From: Syncephalis plumigaleata
Lineage: Eukaryota > Zoopagomycota > Zoopagomycetes > Zoopagales > Piptocephalidaceae
Assembly (NCBI GenBank): GCA_025201365.1
Contig: JAIXMF010000001.1
Location: 310,001-374,000 of the forward strand
Length of the DNA: 64,000 bases
Reading direction: 5' to 3'
Shown here: positions 1 through 12,637 of the stretch, in pieces
How positions within the stretch are numbered: the stretch's first letter is position 1
Layout: every line of letters begins with the position of its first letter
Program-made: the position numbers and the translations under genes
Notes under the pieces: model-generated
What the model saw: the letters and a program-made list of their open reading frames with translations, nothing else
Database searches by the model: none
What the model was told of the DNA's origin: nothing

Positions 1-3000
1 TTTGCTCGATGCCTTCATACTTCACCATGTAATCGGGAGATTTTGACACGACTCGGGTAAAATTCGCCTTCAATGCTAGATCACGCTCATTCTCCTGTGG
101 ATCTAGACCGCAACTGAGCATATGAATTGGCGTGTCGCTCTGTGTTATCATATCGTTAATGACGATGGAACACAGGGTTAGATCGACGTTCATTTCAAAG
201 GGACGCTTCGTGAAGAGTAGATCGAATTGTTGCAACTTCATTACAGCCAGATCTATTTCTTTCGTCGGCTCGACTGGATCATTACGTCGAATGTTAGCGA
301 CTACCTCTTTGCACTGAACGTAAGTTTGATCTGCGTCTTGTTGGCATATCGGATCACCTTTCTTATACTGTCTAATAACAGGTAATATAGTCAATTAGAA
401 AAAGACGCACACATCGATATAGTGTATAAAAACTACTTACTGCAGGTCGATCTTCTGCATCGTAAAAGGTATCATCGTCGTCGTCGTCACTATGCTCGCC
501 ATCAGCAGTGGGACCGGTGCTCGATGCCAGTGTATCAGAGGCACTATCGTCATTTCCACTTTCAAGTAACATTCACGGCGTAACCCTAATGAGAATACAC
601 GATCCAAGCTGGGTGAACGACGATTCAAGTAGGGATACGACTCGTAAATGGGATCAGGTTCTTCCGGTGGTGAAATGAGCTCGAGTATATTCATCAGTGT
701 CTTGTACTTTCTATCTGAAAAGTTGATTTGTAGCAAGGGCAATTGACCGCTCACTTTAATGGCCGGCATATCGAATGCATCGGGTAGAATGGACGTTTCC
801 AACACAAACGACATATTGACACGATTCAACACATGGCGTACATCATCAGAATCGGGTGTACGCACTATATCAAGACATTTCTCGACAGATTGACCTACAA
901 CCACCTAACAATGAAGGGTATGATTAAACATGAACCATGCCATATATGCGTGCATATATATATCTATTGTAGGTAGACTTACTTGAACAGATGAAAGTCA
1001 ACGTTAAATCGATCATACATCAACAATTCGAGACGTCGTAATTCCTCCGGTGTAATACGATGACCACGCATGGCTTGCACTCTTCTTTACGCTGCTTACT
1101 CGCTAGATCACTAGCAATCTTGATGCGGCCCGAGTCATCACTACAACATTACAATTGGGATCGGTACAGCTGATCACATAATGCGTTTCGTCAATGTTTA
1201 CACGTTATATGGATTATTCATGCGTTCATTATAATTACCTTTCTGGCAGGATGAAAATAGGTGCATCGATATCCACACGAACATCCATCGTCTTGTGTTC
1301 ATCGAGGGCATGCTCAAATCCAGCTAATGTCTTCTCTTTGAATTCCTCAAACGTATCACCTGCTGCTTCCTAGTATGATTATTCCCAATGAAAAAGCAGT
1401 GTATGTTAACACATTGCATTACACGTATAAATATCGTAATAAACTTACAATTAAAGCATTAATCGATTCCAAAGCAGTGGTGGGTGGTTTGAAGAATGTC
1501 TCCAGCGTTGTAAATGCCACGCGACTGTAAATAAATTCAATGTTACGCATCTTAAGCTGAATCGCATTGTCGGCCCGTTCATCGAGTGGTTTGTGTTCGA
1601 AATTTACATATAGGAACGGCTCGATCTTACGCGATGACACCATCAGTTGCTCCAATGTAGCTGGATCCGCATCGGTAATCTTGGTGATTTGCGGTGCTTC
1701 ACTGGCTCCCTCCAATGCTGCTGCCTTTTTGGCCACTTCCTGAACTTTCGCCAGTAGCGGGTAGAGCGTATCGGGCGTGGTGTTGTCGCGTATTTGGAAG
1801 TCATTAAGCTCCATGCTAGCGGTGAGATTCTCCGTTCGTTGTGACATTTTGGCCTTGAACATGTCGAATAACACCGAGACCAAGTCTTTGTCACCGGAAC
1901 GTGGCGAGTAGCGTAATGTAAGCGAACCCTGCTGCAATACCGTCTCTAATGCCAGTAGAACACACTATATGATACTATAAGTTATTTTGCTACGTTACGT
2001 GTCAACTACTTGCCTCTTTCGGAACATCGAACATACTGGCTTGCTCGTCAAAATCAATGGTATCGTAGAGAGCCTTCATCTCTTGTTCGGATAGAACGGG
2101 TTCTGGCGGTGTTTGTGCCTGTTGTGCACCGTTACTTCCATACCACCAACTGCTTAACCAGCCACCTTTCTGTTGTTGCTGTTGTTGCTGTTGCTGTCGT
2201 TTTACTCGATCTATCAATACTAGTTAGATAAGATTATATGGTTATTACTCTATGCTATACCTTGATACGCTTTCTCTTTACGCAGCTTGGCACGAGCGAT
2301 AGAACGATAAAATCGAATATCTTCATAGGATAGTTCACGCTCTAATTCGGCAAGCTCGGCCGCATCATCCGATCCCTAGTCATGTCATATAATAAGACAA
2401 TTGCTAATATATATATATATATTATGTCTTATATAATACTTACCGGGAACCATTGTGGCTCTAATTGGGAATCCATAAACAGACGAACATACGCTTTACG
2501 CTCATCTCGACGACGTGCAAAGTGATCCCACGTCCATTTCTGGCGTCGTTCATGAATCTCACTTAGAATGCAGTTACCGGCGAATTTGAACCATTCACGA
2601 GGATGTGTTTTCGCCGTGGTATTGACATCAGGTCGATATTTCCGATACTAATACGATAATGATTGCTGCATTGTTAGACTATTATCACTATACATGGTGC
2701 ATTACTGTTTACGCATACCTGCTGTTGTCGAATAGAAAAGTGATAGTAATTGAGACAGAGTAATGCGTCACGATATTGTTCATCGTCCAGGACAAATGCC
2801 AACTCGTTGAACAGTAAAGTGGCCTTAGTCTTTGGTTTATCCGACGAGAAGCTTTTGTTCAACTTGATCTGATATACAAACGGTCAACGAATTGTCATTA
2901 ATAATGCATTACACGAACACACCTGTCCAACTCCCGATACCGGCTTCAAGATGTATTGATGACCACTCTGAGCATTGCTATCGGTAGCAATCTGTATTAA

Positions 3001-4054
3001 ATTCCTATTAGATTATCTCTACCATGCATATATGAATATATTATCATGATTATCTCACCAATGAGGTAAACGTCTCGATGGGATCTCGCTGTCCGGCTAG
3101 TGAATGAGTCTCCGTGTTGAAATACACCGCTAGACATTCAAGCTTACACAGCTTGTGAATGGTATCGGATGCATGTTCAATGAACGTAACATTCCAGTTG
3201 GCATCAGTCGATTGCGCAGAGAGTTTATGCAATGTAATGCCCAGTGCGAACATGTGACCCGGATGACTAACGTTATCCTCGTATCGAATATGGATGTTAC
3301 TGATGGATATTTGCAAGTTATCCACGATCTTCGTTACGAGTTGCGTAGTAAATGAGTCACTCTTCATACTTTCCTCTACCACACAGATTAACAGGTAAAT
3401 TAGAATGATAACTAAGCATTAACGACGAAATAAAATACCTTGACTCTGTGTGCTTGCTTTAGGCTGTAGCATCTCGGCTGTCTCAAGGCGACTCATCTTC
3501 TGCTGGAACGCCTTTTTCTTCTCTTCCTCCTCGTTATACTATACAATAAATGCATCAATGGTGTACGATATCATCAAGTATCCATGGTAATTACCGTAGT
3601 AGCTACTTTTGGTGCAGCAAGCAGATAGACATTCTTCACGATAACCTGAACTGGCTGTCCCTTCAAATTGCTCCATGGTATTTTAAGCACTAGACTACCA
3701 AGATAGCCTGTATTCATCAATGTAGTCAGTTGTTATCTTACCATTGCTGTCAATGCTATTATATGCATAGACAGTTGCACTACAAAGCTTACCCTCTTTA
3801 ATATCAACAGGAAGGTTGAAACGGTCAAGTGCTTCCTTCTTTAAACGTAAATTGTTCAGCGTAACATCACCTATAATATGCATATATGCATATATGCACG
3901 TATATATATATATATATATATTAGTAGCAGTTCATGAGCATACACTTGTCCAAGTACCGCTCCAAATGCCAATATTGAGTTGCTTATGCTCCAAGTTGTC
4001 AACAAAATCACCCAAGAATTTGTTGAGTACATTGGCCACGAGAGACTCGAACAT
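1..4054 (-). CDS. VPS13: Vacuolar protein sorting-associated protein 13 (N-terminal part; gene runs off the window)
   Basis: This is the N-terminal third or so of VPS13, a bridge-like lipid-transfer protein at membrane contact sites. The start codon at 4054 gives [20 protein letters not shown], the typical chorein N-terminus, followed by the conserved LNIGIWSG. Further exons, read leftwards, carry [20 protein letters not shown] (near 3870), the [20 protein letters not shown] block (near 3330), a polyglutamine run (near 2190) and a long exon at about 1935-1445. At least ten short introns interrupt the part seen here; one near 3900 holds a TA-repeat. The gene starts only 210 bp from the divergent BRF2-like gene, so the two probably share a promoter region. 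The C-terminal VAB and ATG2_C-like domains must lie beyond position 1. No frame damage was noticed. Family identity is secure from sequence. Confidence 0.95.
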
Positions 4055-4264
4055 ATTGTCGTTAATGAGTCACAAGTGTAGGCAAATACTATAAACAGGA
4101 TATGATTCGTAGTGGAGTGGTAGTGGTACTGACAGTTGTAGTGGTTAGAGAAAGGGATAAAGGTGTCAAGTGTTGTGCATAAAGAAAAGCATGAATTCCT
4201 TTTTGACGCTGACGTATTCGTTTATTTTTGTTCTTTAATCACATGATTTGTCGTCATAATCGAT

Positions 4265-5893
4265 ATGCAATCCCTTGAACCATGTCCTGTATGCAACTCC
4301 ACGTCAGCACCTAGAGAATTCCTAACTAGCGGCGACCTAGTATGTACAGCTTGTGGCGCTGTACTCAACGAATCTACACTCGAGGATCGGTTGCCGATAG
4401 GGGAGAGTACTCGTTTAGATCGTTCAGCCACCGTGTATGCCACGCAATTAAGAAAACGTCCCAAGATTATTGGTATTACCAACCAACGAGTATCCGGTGG
4501 TTTGTCACGATCAATGGTAGGGTGACTAACACATATATATATTAAACGCGCGACTAACCAGCTGTTGATGTAGCAACATTGGCGTAAACAAATGCAACAG
4601 CTAAGTGCTAGCATCCATTTAGGTGCCAATGAAGAGCGTGCATGGCATATATTCACTCGATGTCTGGATAATAAGATACATATACTTCCTCGCATTCTTA
4701 TGTGTGCAGTATGTGCACTCTACGCTCTACGTGAATCGGGACAGTCGATGAGCCTAGTCGATCTAGCAGTAAGTGGATGCGATGGATGACCATCATATAA
4801 TGACCTATTTCGCTTATTGTATCTCTAGACCATGATTAATAGTAGTGTAACATCAGTAAGACGAGCGTATACGCAAGTAGAACGATTTATTAAAGAAGCG
4901 GATCAAGCACATTTGCAACAACAACAACAACAACAACCTGCATCTACATCAACATCAGCAACAATGTCACTAGTAAGCAGTGCTGATCCTACACTGTTTC
5001 TTTCAAGTAAAATCACCCGATTGAAAACTGTTGCAGAGCAATATCATCTACCCATCCCTGATATAGCATTAATGCAAAAAGCCCGTATATTCCTCATGTT
5101 TATGGCGCGTGCCGGTCTAATTACTGGTCGTCGACCCGATAGAATGGCCGTTATAGCTATTCTATTTGCTTTAGAGGCACAACTAGGCTGTCATCTCGAC
5201 AACGATATGCCTAATCGTGTAGAAGGTTTAGCCAATGCCATGGGTGTGACTGGCTCCACACTGGAACGTGCTCGTCATGAGCAACAATGTGCACTACTAA
5301 AGTACTTGGCATTACTACCGGATTTCAGTAGTATTAATGAGCTAAGCAATCGAAGACAGAAATCAATATTTTACGCATCATTAAATACATTTATCGTACG
5401 CTGGAAAGAACTTGTTGCCTTGGTAGATAAGAAACAACTAAATATACAATCGAATACTACTCATAATGACCAAATGACAATACTGCCACTTTGATACCTC
5501 ACTCATCACCTTCATCTTCAGCAACAACACCATCAGCTGGTATACTAGCACATTTAGCGTACTACCATCCTATAGCAATGATAATGATAGCAATAATGTA
5601 CATTATCTTCATCGTGTATTTTACCAGATCATGATCCACCATCATTAGGACAACTTCATATGAAGGATTATGCTGCACCATCATTTAAACCAAATCTAGA
5701 TGTCACTAGTACAACTTGTTCCAATATAGCCACAGAATATACCAAGCAATCTCAACTAGATCCTTCATTAATGTCAGCCGAATTGACAGAACATGACTTG
5801 TCGCAACAAGAAGAGGAAGCGTATATCCGAACACCATTTGAGGTGCAAGCATTTAATGCATCTCATCACTACGATGAACATAATAAAAGCTAG
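4265..5893 (+). CDS. TFIIB-family factor, closest to the BRF2 type of TFIIIB subunit
   Basis: The N-terminus has a zinc ribbon (CPVC ... CTACG, residues about 7-32). Two cyclin-like repeats follow: the first over about residues 85-160 (IHILPRILMCAVCALYALRE), the second around ITGRRPDRMAVIAILFALEA. The TGRxP core of repeat 2 is a TFIIB/BRF signature. Exons are about 4265-4514, 4573-4766 and 4829 onward, with introns of about 60 bp. After residue NTTHND the main frame stops at 5494. The conserved-looking tail (LSQQEEEAYIRTPFEVQAF, to 5893) is in another frame, joined through a probable intron at about 5558-5645. One extra frame change near 5400-5480 is needed, either an unseen intron or an indel. 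TFIIB proper and Brf1 are alternatives; the short repeats and the acidic YIRTP tail look more like BRF2 to me. It would act in RNA polymerase III (or II) initiation. Confidence 0.7.
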
Positions 5894-6066
5894 ATACTTG
5901 TATATTAAACTATTCATTTAATTGTAATAGAATTACTTAACATAATACAAACAAGCTTAATCTAGCATTACACAGACAATAATGTCAAGTAGTAATGCAC
6001 ATTCATATATAAGAGAAAGAAACAAAGATAGATTGGTCAGTTGCATCTCATTAAACTTATCATCAT

Positions 6067-7143
6067 CTACCCTTCAGTAATTGCACCACTTGCTCGTTTA
6101 ATCGATTCAGCCAATCCTACTGGTGCATGTTCCCCAAATATCTAATTGAATATGAATGAGTATTTGTATGTTATATTATCCACTAGCACTACTTACATGT
6201 TCAATGAATCCAATCAGTTCACCGTCACTTATTTCCACTTTAGCGCGTGGTCCCCATCGATACTCTACAGATGAGGTATCAGATTGTGTCTCGGGTCCTG
6301 CAAGTTTATCGAGATATCCCATCTTGACCATACGCTGTAAGGCAATCTCTAATGATTCAAGTTGCGGGTGTTCTCGATGATCTACACCGAGTCGTTTAAC
6401 TAGTGCAATCAATCGATCTAAACTGTAATAAGTATGTTATCCTTATATTGTCATTGTCATTACTAAGTACCTTCTGTTAATCGTCTTTCATTCACATAGA
6501 TTAAACTGAGTACAGTCATAGTAAATCCATAGAGTGCCGTATCATCACCCCAATCAATGAGATTATGCTGACGTAGTGATGCCGGTAGAATACTACGCAG
6601 TATATACGTATTACTTGATGTCTTCTCCTTATGTGTAGCCGCTAATTCGACGTGTTATTCATTGATTCAATAGAATACAATGTCAAGTATCATCTTACCT
6701 CGACGTGATGCCGATACACCTATCTTATGAGCCTTGTCACGCATTGGTAGTTCTATCAATTCCATGCCAAATACTTCGCGTAATTCCATTTGTGCACGCT
6801 CGTATATAAGTTGAAATGCCCTCGAATGCTCCATTAATACTATAGTAAGTTAGAATACTGTTTATTGCTTGAATGACACATATACCTCTATGCATAGTAA
6901 TAAATACCTTTCTCTGAGATATCACCACGCTTCAAGGGAACACGACGTCGTTCCGAGCACAGAGCAAGACGAACGAAATCTTTTACTTTACGATCCATTT
7001 CCTATACTATCCATGTTACCACTTGTCATATTGTCATTACAATAGTATGTCATAATCAATATGCTTACCTCTTCAGTAAGTCGTGAGGCTACTCTTTCAG
7101 CCGCACTAACCCTTACAGGTGTGTTAGTATGAGGACCGTTCAT
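6067..7143 (-). CDS. NSE3: MAGE-domain protein, Nse3 subunit of the SMC5/6 complex
   Basis: The protein carries a MAGE homology domain: KDFVRLALCSERRRVPLKRG, then HSRAFQLIYERAQMELREVF followed by GMELIELPMRDKAHK (winged helix A), and a C-terminal part with EYRWGPRAKVEISDGELIGF (winged helix B). The YRWGPRA string is a clear Nse3/MAGE signature. In fungi the single MAGE protein is Nse3, which binds Nse1 and Nse4 and acts in DNA repair and chromosome maintenance in the nucleus. The start at 7143 (MNGPHTNTPVRVSAAERVAS) is the first in-frame methionine. About five small introns of 45-60 bp separate the exons. The last exon ends ASGAITEG-stop at 6067. The 3' end converges on the BRF2-like gene with about 170 bp between stops. 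Confidence 0.88.
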
Positions 7144-7290
7144 AGTGCAAATAAGATAAACGAAGAAAAAAGGATATGAATAAGCAAATAAAAAACACGC
7201 TTACACACAAACACACATACGCGTGTACGTCTATTGAACAATTCCAGTTTGTAATCATACTTTTATTATATATATTATATTATAGTTGTT

Positions 7291-9331
7291 ATGAATCTAC
7301 AACTATTGCGTAAGTGGTCGTTCTATCTTGACTGATAAATAGAAACATAACTAATTAACTCTATTGTTACGTGTATACGTGTATATAGCACCGGCAGAAC
7401 AGAATTATCCTGAGCTTCTAGAAGATTGCATTGAGGAAGGTGAAGCTCAATGTGCACGCTGGAATCGACAAGGATCCTATTTGGCGGTGGGTTGTCGCGA
7501 TGGTCGTTGCTACATTTGGGACTATATGACGCGGGGAGTGGCACGCACGCTTGAAGGCCATGTACGTCCCGTGACATGTATCAGGCAAGTAGAGAGAAGC
7601 AGTGAAGCACTTGCGTGATAGATTACTCATACAACTATGATACTATGATGATTAGTTGGTCGCATAACGGTCGCTATTTGCTTAGTAGTGCCGCCGATTG
7701 GAATTGTATTTGCTGGGACTTGCAAACGGGAGAACGACGTGCCACTGCTCGATTCGAATCGATTGTCATGTCATCATCGATCCATCCGTATAGAGAGTAA
7801 GTAGCGATAGATGAAGTGAAATGTCATATCTAATAATGCTAATGCTACTATCAACTATAGTGATTTATTCGTAGCGTGTACCTTTATGGGACCTGTTGTG
7901 CAAGTACGCATTCTACCAGACGGACGTAAACGTCGTCGTATTCTATACGCTGGAGATGGATCCGATGATGATTTAGCGCAAGTATCATTGCAAATGCATC
8001 GAGTGTAGTACAGTGAACTAATCCTATTTGCTAATGAATGGAATAGTAAAAACTTTGTTGTAACATTGTGCTTTGATCGACGAGGACATCATTTGTACTT
8101 GGGTACATACAAGGGCAAATTAGCCGTTCTTAACTCGGAAACCGGTGAAGTAGGTGATGATGAACCATTGGCGTGGAGATGTGTATAACCATTATACGTG
8201 TCTACTTTATAGATTCTCTATCGTATGCAAATATCCAGTAGTTGTATTCGACAGATACATCTTAGTAAGCGTGACAAGTAAGTTATCACGTATTATATTA
8301 GTAATATGATGGAATCAATGTATATTCATAGTCATAATAATCATTATTAGCTATTTGGCGGTCAACTCATTAGATAGAACGATTCGTGTCTTTGATGTTA
8401 ATATCACGAAATCTAACGAGCATGATAATCCCACTATTACACTTGTTCAACGTCATAAATTTCAAGATGTCATTGATCGACACCAGTGGAATCAGTGTAC
8501 ATTTAGTTCGGATGAGGAATACGTCATTGGTGGTGAGTATCTCCTATTGACATTGATTAACAATTAAAGTAGAGGCATACTCTTACCTTTATGTATTGTA
8601 TAGGATCTGCTCATAAGGCCGAGCATAATGTATACATTTGGGATTTACAAAGGGGAAGTCTAGTCAAGATGGTTGAAGGACCCAAGGAAACGGTAGAAGA
8701 TGTTTGTGTAAGTGATCATTGTATTGTTCATGTAAGCATAGTTGTGTCTCTCCTATTAACCTCTATATATGTATGTATGTGTGTATGTAGTGGCATTCAT
8801 TTCTACCGGTTATGGCCACGGTATCCGTTGCAGGTCGTGTCTACTTATGGTCTGTTCATCGTGAGGAACACTGGAGTGCTTATGCACCAGATTTACACAA
8901 TTAGAGGAGAACACGTATTATGTGGAAAGAGAAGATGAATTTGATATGGTAAGATATTATTATGTTATTAGTACGTCAACTTACATTTACCACTATAAAC
9001 ATACTAGCCAATGCCAACTAGTAAAAGTGTATCCAGTTCAATGAAACAACAGCCACAACAACCACTACAGCATGATTATCAGTTCACATGTGATAATAAT
9101 GATGTAGATATACAACCGGATATCGATGTGGTATCCATAACCGATCCGAACCCTTATGACGATTCAGACGGTGAAAGTGACACCATTGTAGATAGTCGAA
9201 AGGCATTCTACATTCCTATTGAACTCAATCATGATGCATTGTTACAAGTTACTACTACCGAGACAAGTCAACCCAAAACGGTCACATCTACTTGTAAAAC
9301 TATTCAGGAGAAAACGGAACGCATGGAATAG
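7291..9331 (+). CDS. SWD1 (RBBP5): WD40 protein of the Set1/COMPASS histone H3K4 methyltransferase complex
   Basis: The start MNLQLL matches the RBBP5 N-terminus (MNLELL in animals). WD repeats follow: NRQGSYLAVGCRDGRCYIWD, SHNGRYLLSSAADWNCICWD, FDRRGHHLYLGTYKGKLAVL, then CTFSSDEEYVIGG and EHNVYIWDLQRGSLVKMVEG. Near 8810-8935 the frame reads WHPFLPVMATVSVAGRVYLW and then HWSAYAPDL, the RBBP5 signature before the acidic hinge. The C-terminal tail contains VSITDPNPYDDSDGESDTIV and KAFYIPIELNHDA, matching the RBBP5 region that contacts ASH2L and MLL/Set1. About eight exons are split by short introns. Stop at 9331. The protein acts in the nucleus as a scaffold of COMPASS. Identity is strong. Confidence 0.92.
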
Positions 9332-9701
9332 AAACGTGGTGTCCACTTTAAGCAATGATACTTCAAATCAGCGTGTACCACTTGCTATTATTACCTAGAC
9401 AGTTTGCAAAAATAAAAAATGATTAACTTCAGTCTAAATGTAGACAAACATTGTTGTTTTCATTTCTTTAGGAGATTAGCATGAATAACATATAAATAAA
9501 CAGAGTAAACACGAGTATTGGCATGAATAATCACTTTGCTTCTACCTCTACTCTACTTCTACTACTTCTACTTCTTTTCTCTTATATCAGCATTTCTTTC
9601 TTTCAATTGCACGATAGATCTATTACGTTTCTTTCTTGCCTCATCTATCTACATACTCACTCTCTCTATATCGCTTACATCATTTCATTAGATATCTACC
9701 T

Positions 9702-10937
9702 ATGATGTATACTCCTATAGCATTCGTATTATTGGCGCTACAAGTGGTGCTAGCAGACACGAATGCTTTGCCACGGTCATCGCATAAACATAATATTGAT
9801 AGCATACGAAACGCACTAGATGGTGTCCGTTGGTCGAATGGTCCAACTGGTGATAAATCCAGTCTGTTTCTTATAGAAAACAAGTCCTATTTCATTCGTT
9901 GCATACCACCATCCAATAACGGTGATCTATCTCAACAAAACACTTATAGCATGGAACTTAAAAAGGTAATGCTCCTAATATCAATGTCTACCTATGTATA
10001 AGCACTAACTATGATTGTTATGCTATAGCGTTTCGAAGCGGTAAATCAGTTCAAATACCTCCAATCACCGCTCTTCCCTACATTTCTTGAGGAGATTCGT
10101 GTAGAGAAGCATGGCTCATGCCTACTCTATAATACAAATGATCGCATTAAACATACATTAAAGGATGTCATTCCAGTCATCAAGGCAGATAAAGACAAGA
10201 GATGGCTTACACACGTAATTTCTCAAGTAATCACGGGTAAATGAAGCATCATCCATCCTATCTCGATTGATCGCTTATTATTCCCTATAATATTAACTAG
10301 GTATTTACGAATTACACAGTCGTGGCTATATACATTCGGCCATTCTATCCGAAAGTAAGTGTAGCATTTGATTCATGTCAGTATAACTCTAGACTAATAT
10401 CCTTCATCGTGCAACCACCACCACTATTAGATTCCTAGTTAGTGATTATTCACTAAATGGTATGCCACCGTCAACATCGTAGGATTAGAGCATGCTCTCT
10501 ACGTAAAATCGAAAAAACAAATCAAGTTAAACGTTATATTCGACAATGCCATGCCACCTGAAGTAGCAGCAAACGATCTCATGTCCGGCTACCCATACGA
10601 TTCATGGATGCTCGGTGCACTCATCTATGAATGTTTCACTGGACATTTACCCTATGAAGTGGCGCGGACTGGTAAAAGTGCAGCGCATATTGAGGCCTTG
10701 AAGTTCACTAAGCTCACGCTTACAACGGCGTACCATAACAAGTTAAACTTTTGTCCACAGATTGCTGGGCCATTAGATAAGCTATCCATGAATGAGATGC
10801 CACTCTTGTCGCTAGTGGATGGTCTAATGGCACCAAGTCCTGGTGAACGACCCAGTATCATGGAATTAAGCATGGTGGCTAGCAATCAATGGATTAAATA
10901 TCGACGAGGTGATCGTCACAATAAAATACCCGTATAA
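9702..10937 (+). CDS. Secreted protein-kinase-like protein lacking catalytic motifs (probable pseudokinase)
   Basis: The start MMYTPIAFVLLALQVVLADT is a good signal peptide, with cleavage likely after VLA. What follows has the order of a kinase fold: SYFIRCIPP where the ATP-lysine strand would be, YELHSRGYIHSAILSE where LHxRGIIHRDLKPEN is expected, KFLVSDYSLNG in place of the NxLVDFG strand, then MPPEVAAN (APE-like) and YDSWMLGALIYECFTGHLPY (subdomain IX). HRD is replaced by HSA and DFG by DYS, so catalysis looks impossible. Introns are near 9966-10028, 10236-10300 and 10354-10430. Around 10450-10475 the frame must change, by a 23-base mini-intron or an indel, so the middle of the model is unsure. 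Stop at 10937. No ortholog is recognised. Secretion of a pseudokinase suggests an extracellular binding role, by inference. Confidence 0.6.
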
Positions 10938-11151
10938 GTAGACACATATAGATTCAATATAAACTAGATGATACTCCGTGGTTAATCATACTTAATCATT
11001 GATGATCACTATTATTATAATAAACGCAAGCTTGTCTACTTTGCTTTTTATTAGAGACAGCTTTCATAATAATAATGAGAATGTTAATGATGCTCTATTT
11101 AAACAGACACTTGTCATGTCCTTGAGCACATTACTACTATTATTACTATTG

Positions 11152-12329
11152 CTATTGTTGTTGCTGTTGCTGTTGCTGTTGTTGATAGGCAGCAAGTCTC
11201 AAAAGGTTACGCTGTAGCATGGCCACCGTCACCTTTCCCACTGATGCAACGTAGAGTGACGCCTTTTGTTTAATATCATCGGAAAAGTTACGATAACTCG
11301 AAAAGTTAATGGCCACCACACCATCCTTCAATAGATCGGTGTTCACCTTGTACGATTCTACGGGTACACCCGTGATAACCACATCACATCGAGGTAGAAT
11401 GTCATCAGCAGATTCTGCAATATCAACTACCTAAATAGATGTAGAATGAGCATCGTCTATTGCGTATATCTATATGTATATTTACCTTATGTCGTTGGAG
11501 TGATATACCAGGACCACGCGAGAATTCCTGTACTCCCGTGATATCGACCGAATAAACGCGTGCACCATCATTAGCTAATAGTGCCGCTAATGGTCGACCC
11601 ACCACTTCACTACGATTAATGACGGCAACTGTCTTGCCATGAAGTCGATCACCATAGGGCAGTATCGAGTTGTAGACACCCAAGTGTTCCATGACCTATA
11701 GTGAATAGATTAGTAATGATGACCATTACTACTATTCTAATTATCTCTTTACTTTAACAATGGCAAGTGGTGTACATGGAATGATGCATTTACGCGTTTT
11801 CTCATCATTCATAAAACGAATATTGTGATACATGTTGTAGCAGTACAAATGACATAGGCCTTCCACATCCTTGGCGGGACTGACGACATTTTGCAAATAT
11901 TGATCCTACATGCGTGTATATTCATTGTATTCATTGTATTAGTCAATAAAAGCCATTTCTCTCCCTTGTATTCCTTACCTGACGATTGTTGAACACGGGA
12001 TAATATACAATAATGCCATTGACGGTAACATCCTGGTTAGCCGCTACAATGGCCTCTTCCAATTGTTCGCGATCCACGCGACGTAGTTCAAACTTGATAC
12101 CGGTTTCCTCGCACGTTTTACCCGTCCATTCGGCGTATTTAACCGCAAATGGATCGTCGTTAGCTAGGAAACCCACAAGTAATGGCCGTGCTTCTGGATG
12201 AGCAGCAATTTGTTCCTTTAGTTCTTGACTATGAGTTACTGTTAACATATATATATATATATCTATTTAGATAGTTCCTTACGTGAACTTTGCTGCTACA
12301 CTAGAGGCAAGGATAGTCTTACACGGCAT
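11152..12329 (-). CDS. MTD1: NAD-dependent methylenetetrahydrofolate dehydrogenase (yeast Mtd1 type)
   Basis: The protein oxidises 5,10-methylene-THF to methenyl-THF with NAD, feeding one-carbon units to purine synthesis in the cytosol. It follows the Mtd1 family end to end: MPCKTILASSVAAKF, ARPLLVGFLANDDPFAVKYA, then VNGIIVYYPVF, DQYLQNVVSPAKDVEGL, CIIPCTPLAIVKV, AVINRSEVVGRPLAALLAND (Rossmann segment) and DVVITGVPVESYK. The start at 12329 is chosen because the first exon joins the second in frame through an intron whose 3' end is the TAG just before CAAGAACTAAAG (about 12230-12285). Three further short introns follow. The C-terminus is odd: after LLRLAAY it ends in ten glutamines encoded by a CAG/CAA repeat, just before the stop at 11152. 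Identity is secure. Confidence 0.93.
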
Positions 12330-12637
12330 ATTGCTAGTTCAATAGTTAACTTGCTGCCAATGAGTCAAGAATCAATAAATGCGCCTGAATGAGAAAGAAA
12401 TGGACAAGAAAAAGCGTAGCCATTGATTGATGATCAGGCTCTTTTTCATCTTTTTTCAACAATGCCTTGCATCCAATGATCATCAACGATCAGCATCATT
12501 ATCATTATCATATGTACTTTTATAGACATGCTCATAATTACATTACATTAAATCGTAGATTTGTTTAAATAAGTATATTAGCAATGAATAATGAATAGTT
12601 GAATTAATCTGATACAAAGAAAAGAAACAATAGAGTG

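Noticed and set aside
10404-10411. ATATCCTT as a U12-type donor in the kinase-like gene
   Set aside because: It lies inside a better-supported GT-AG intron and no TTCCTTRAY branch site or AC acceptor follows.
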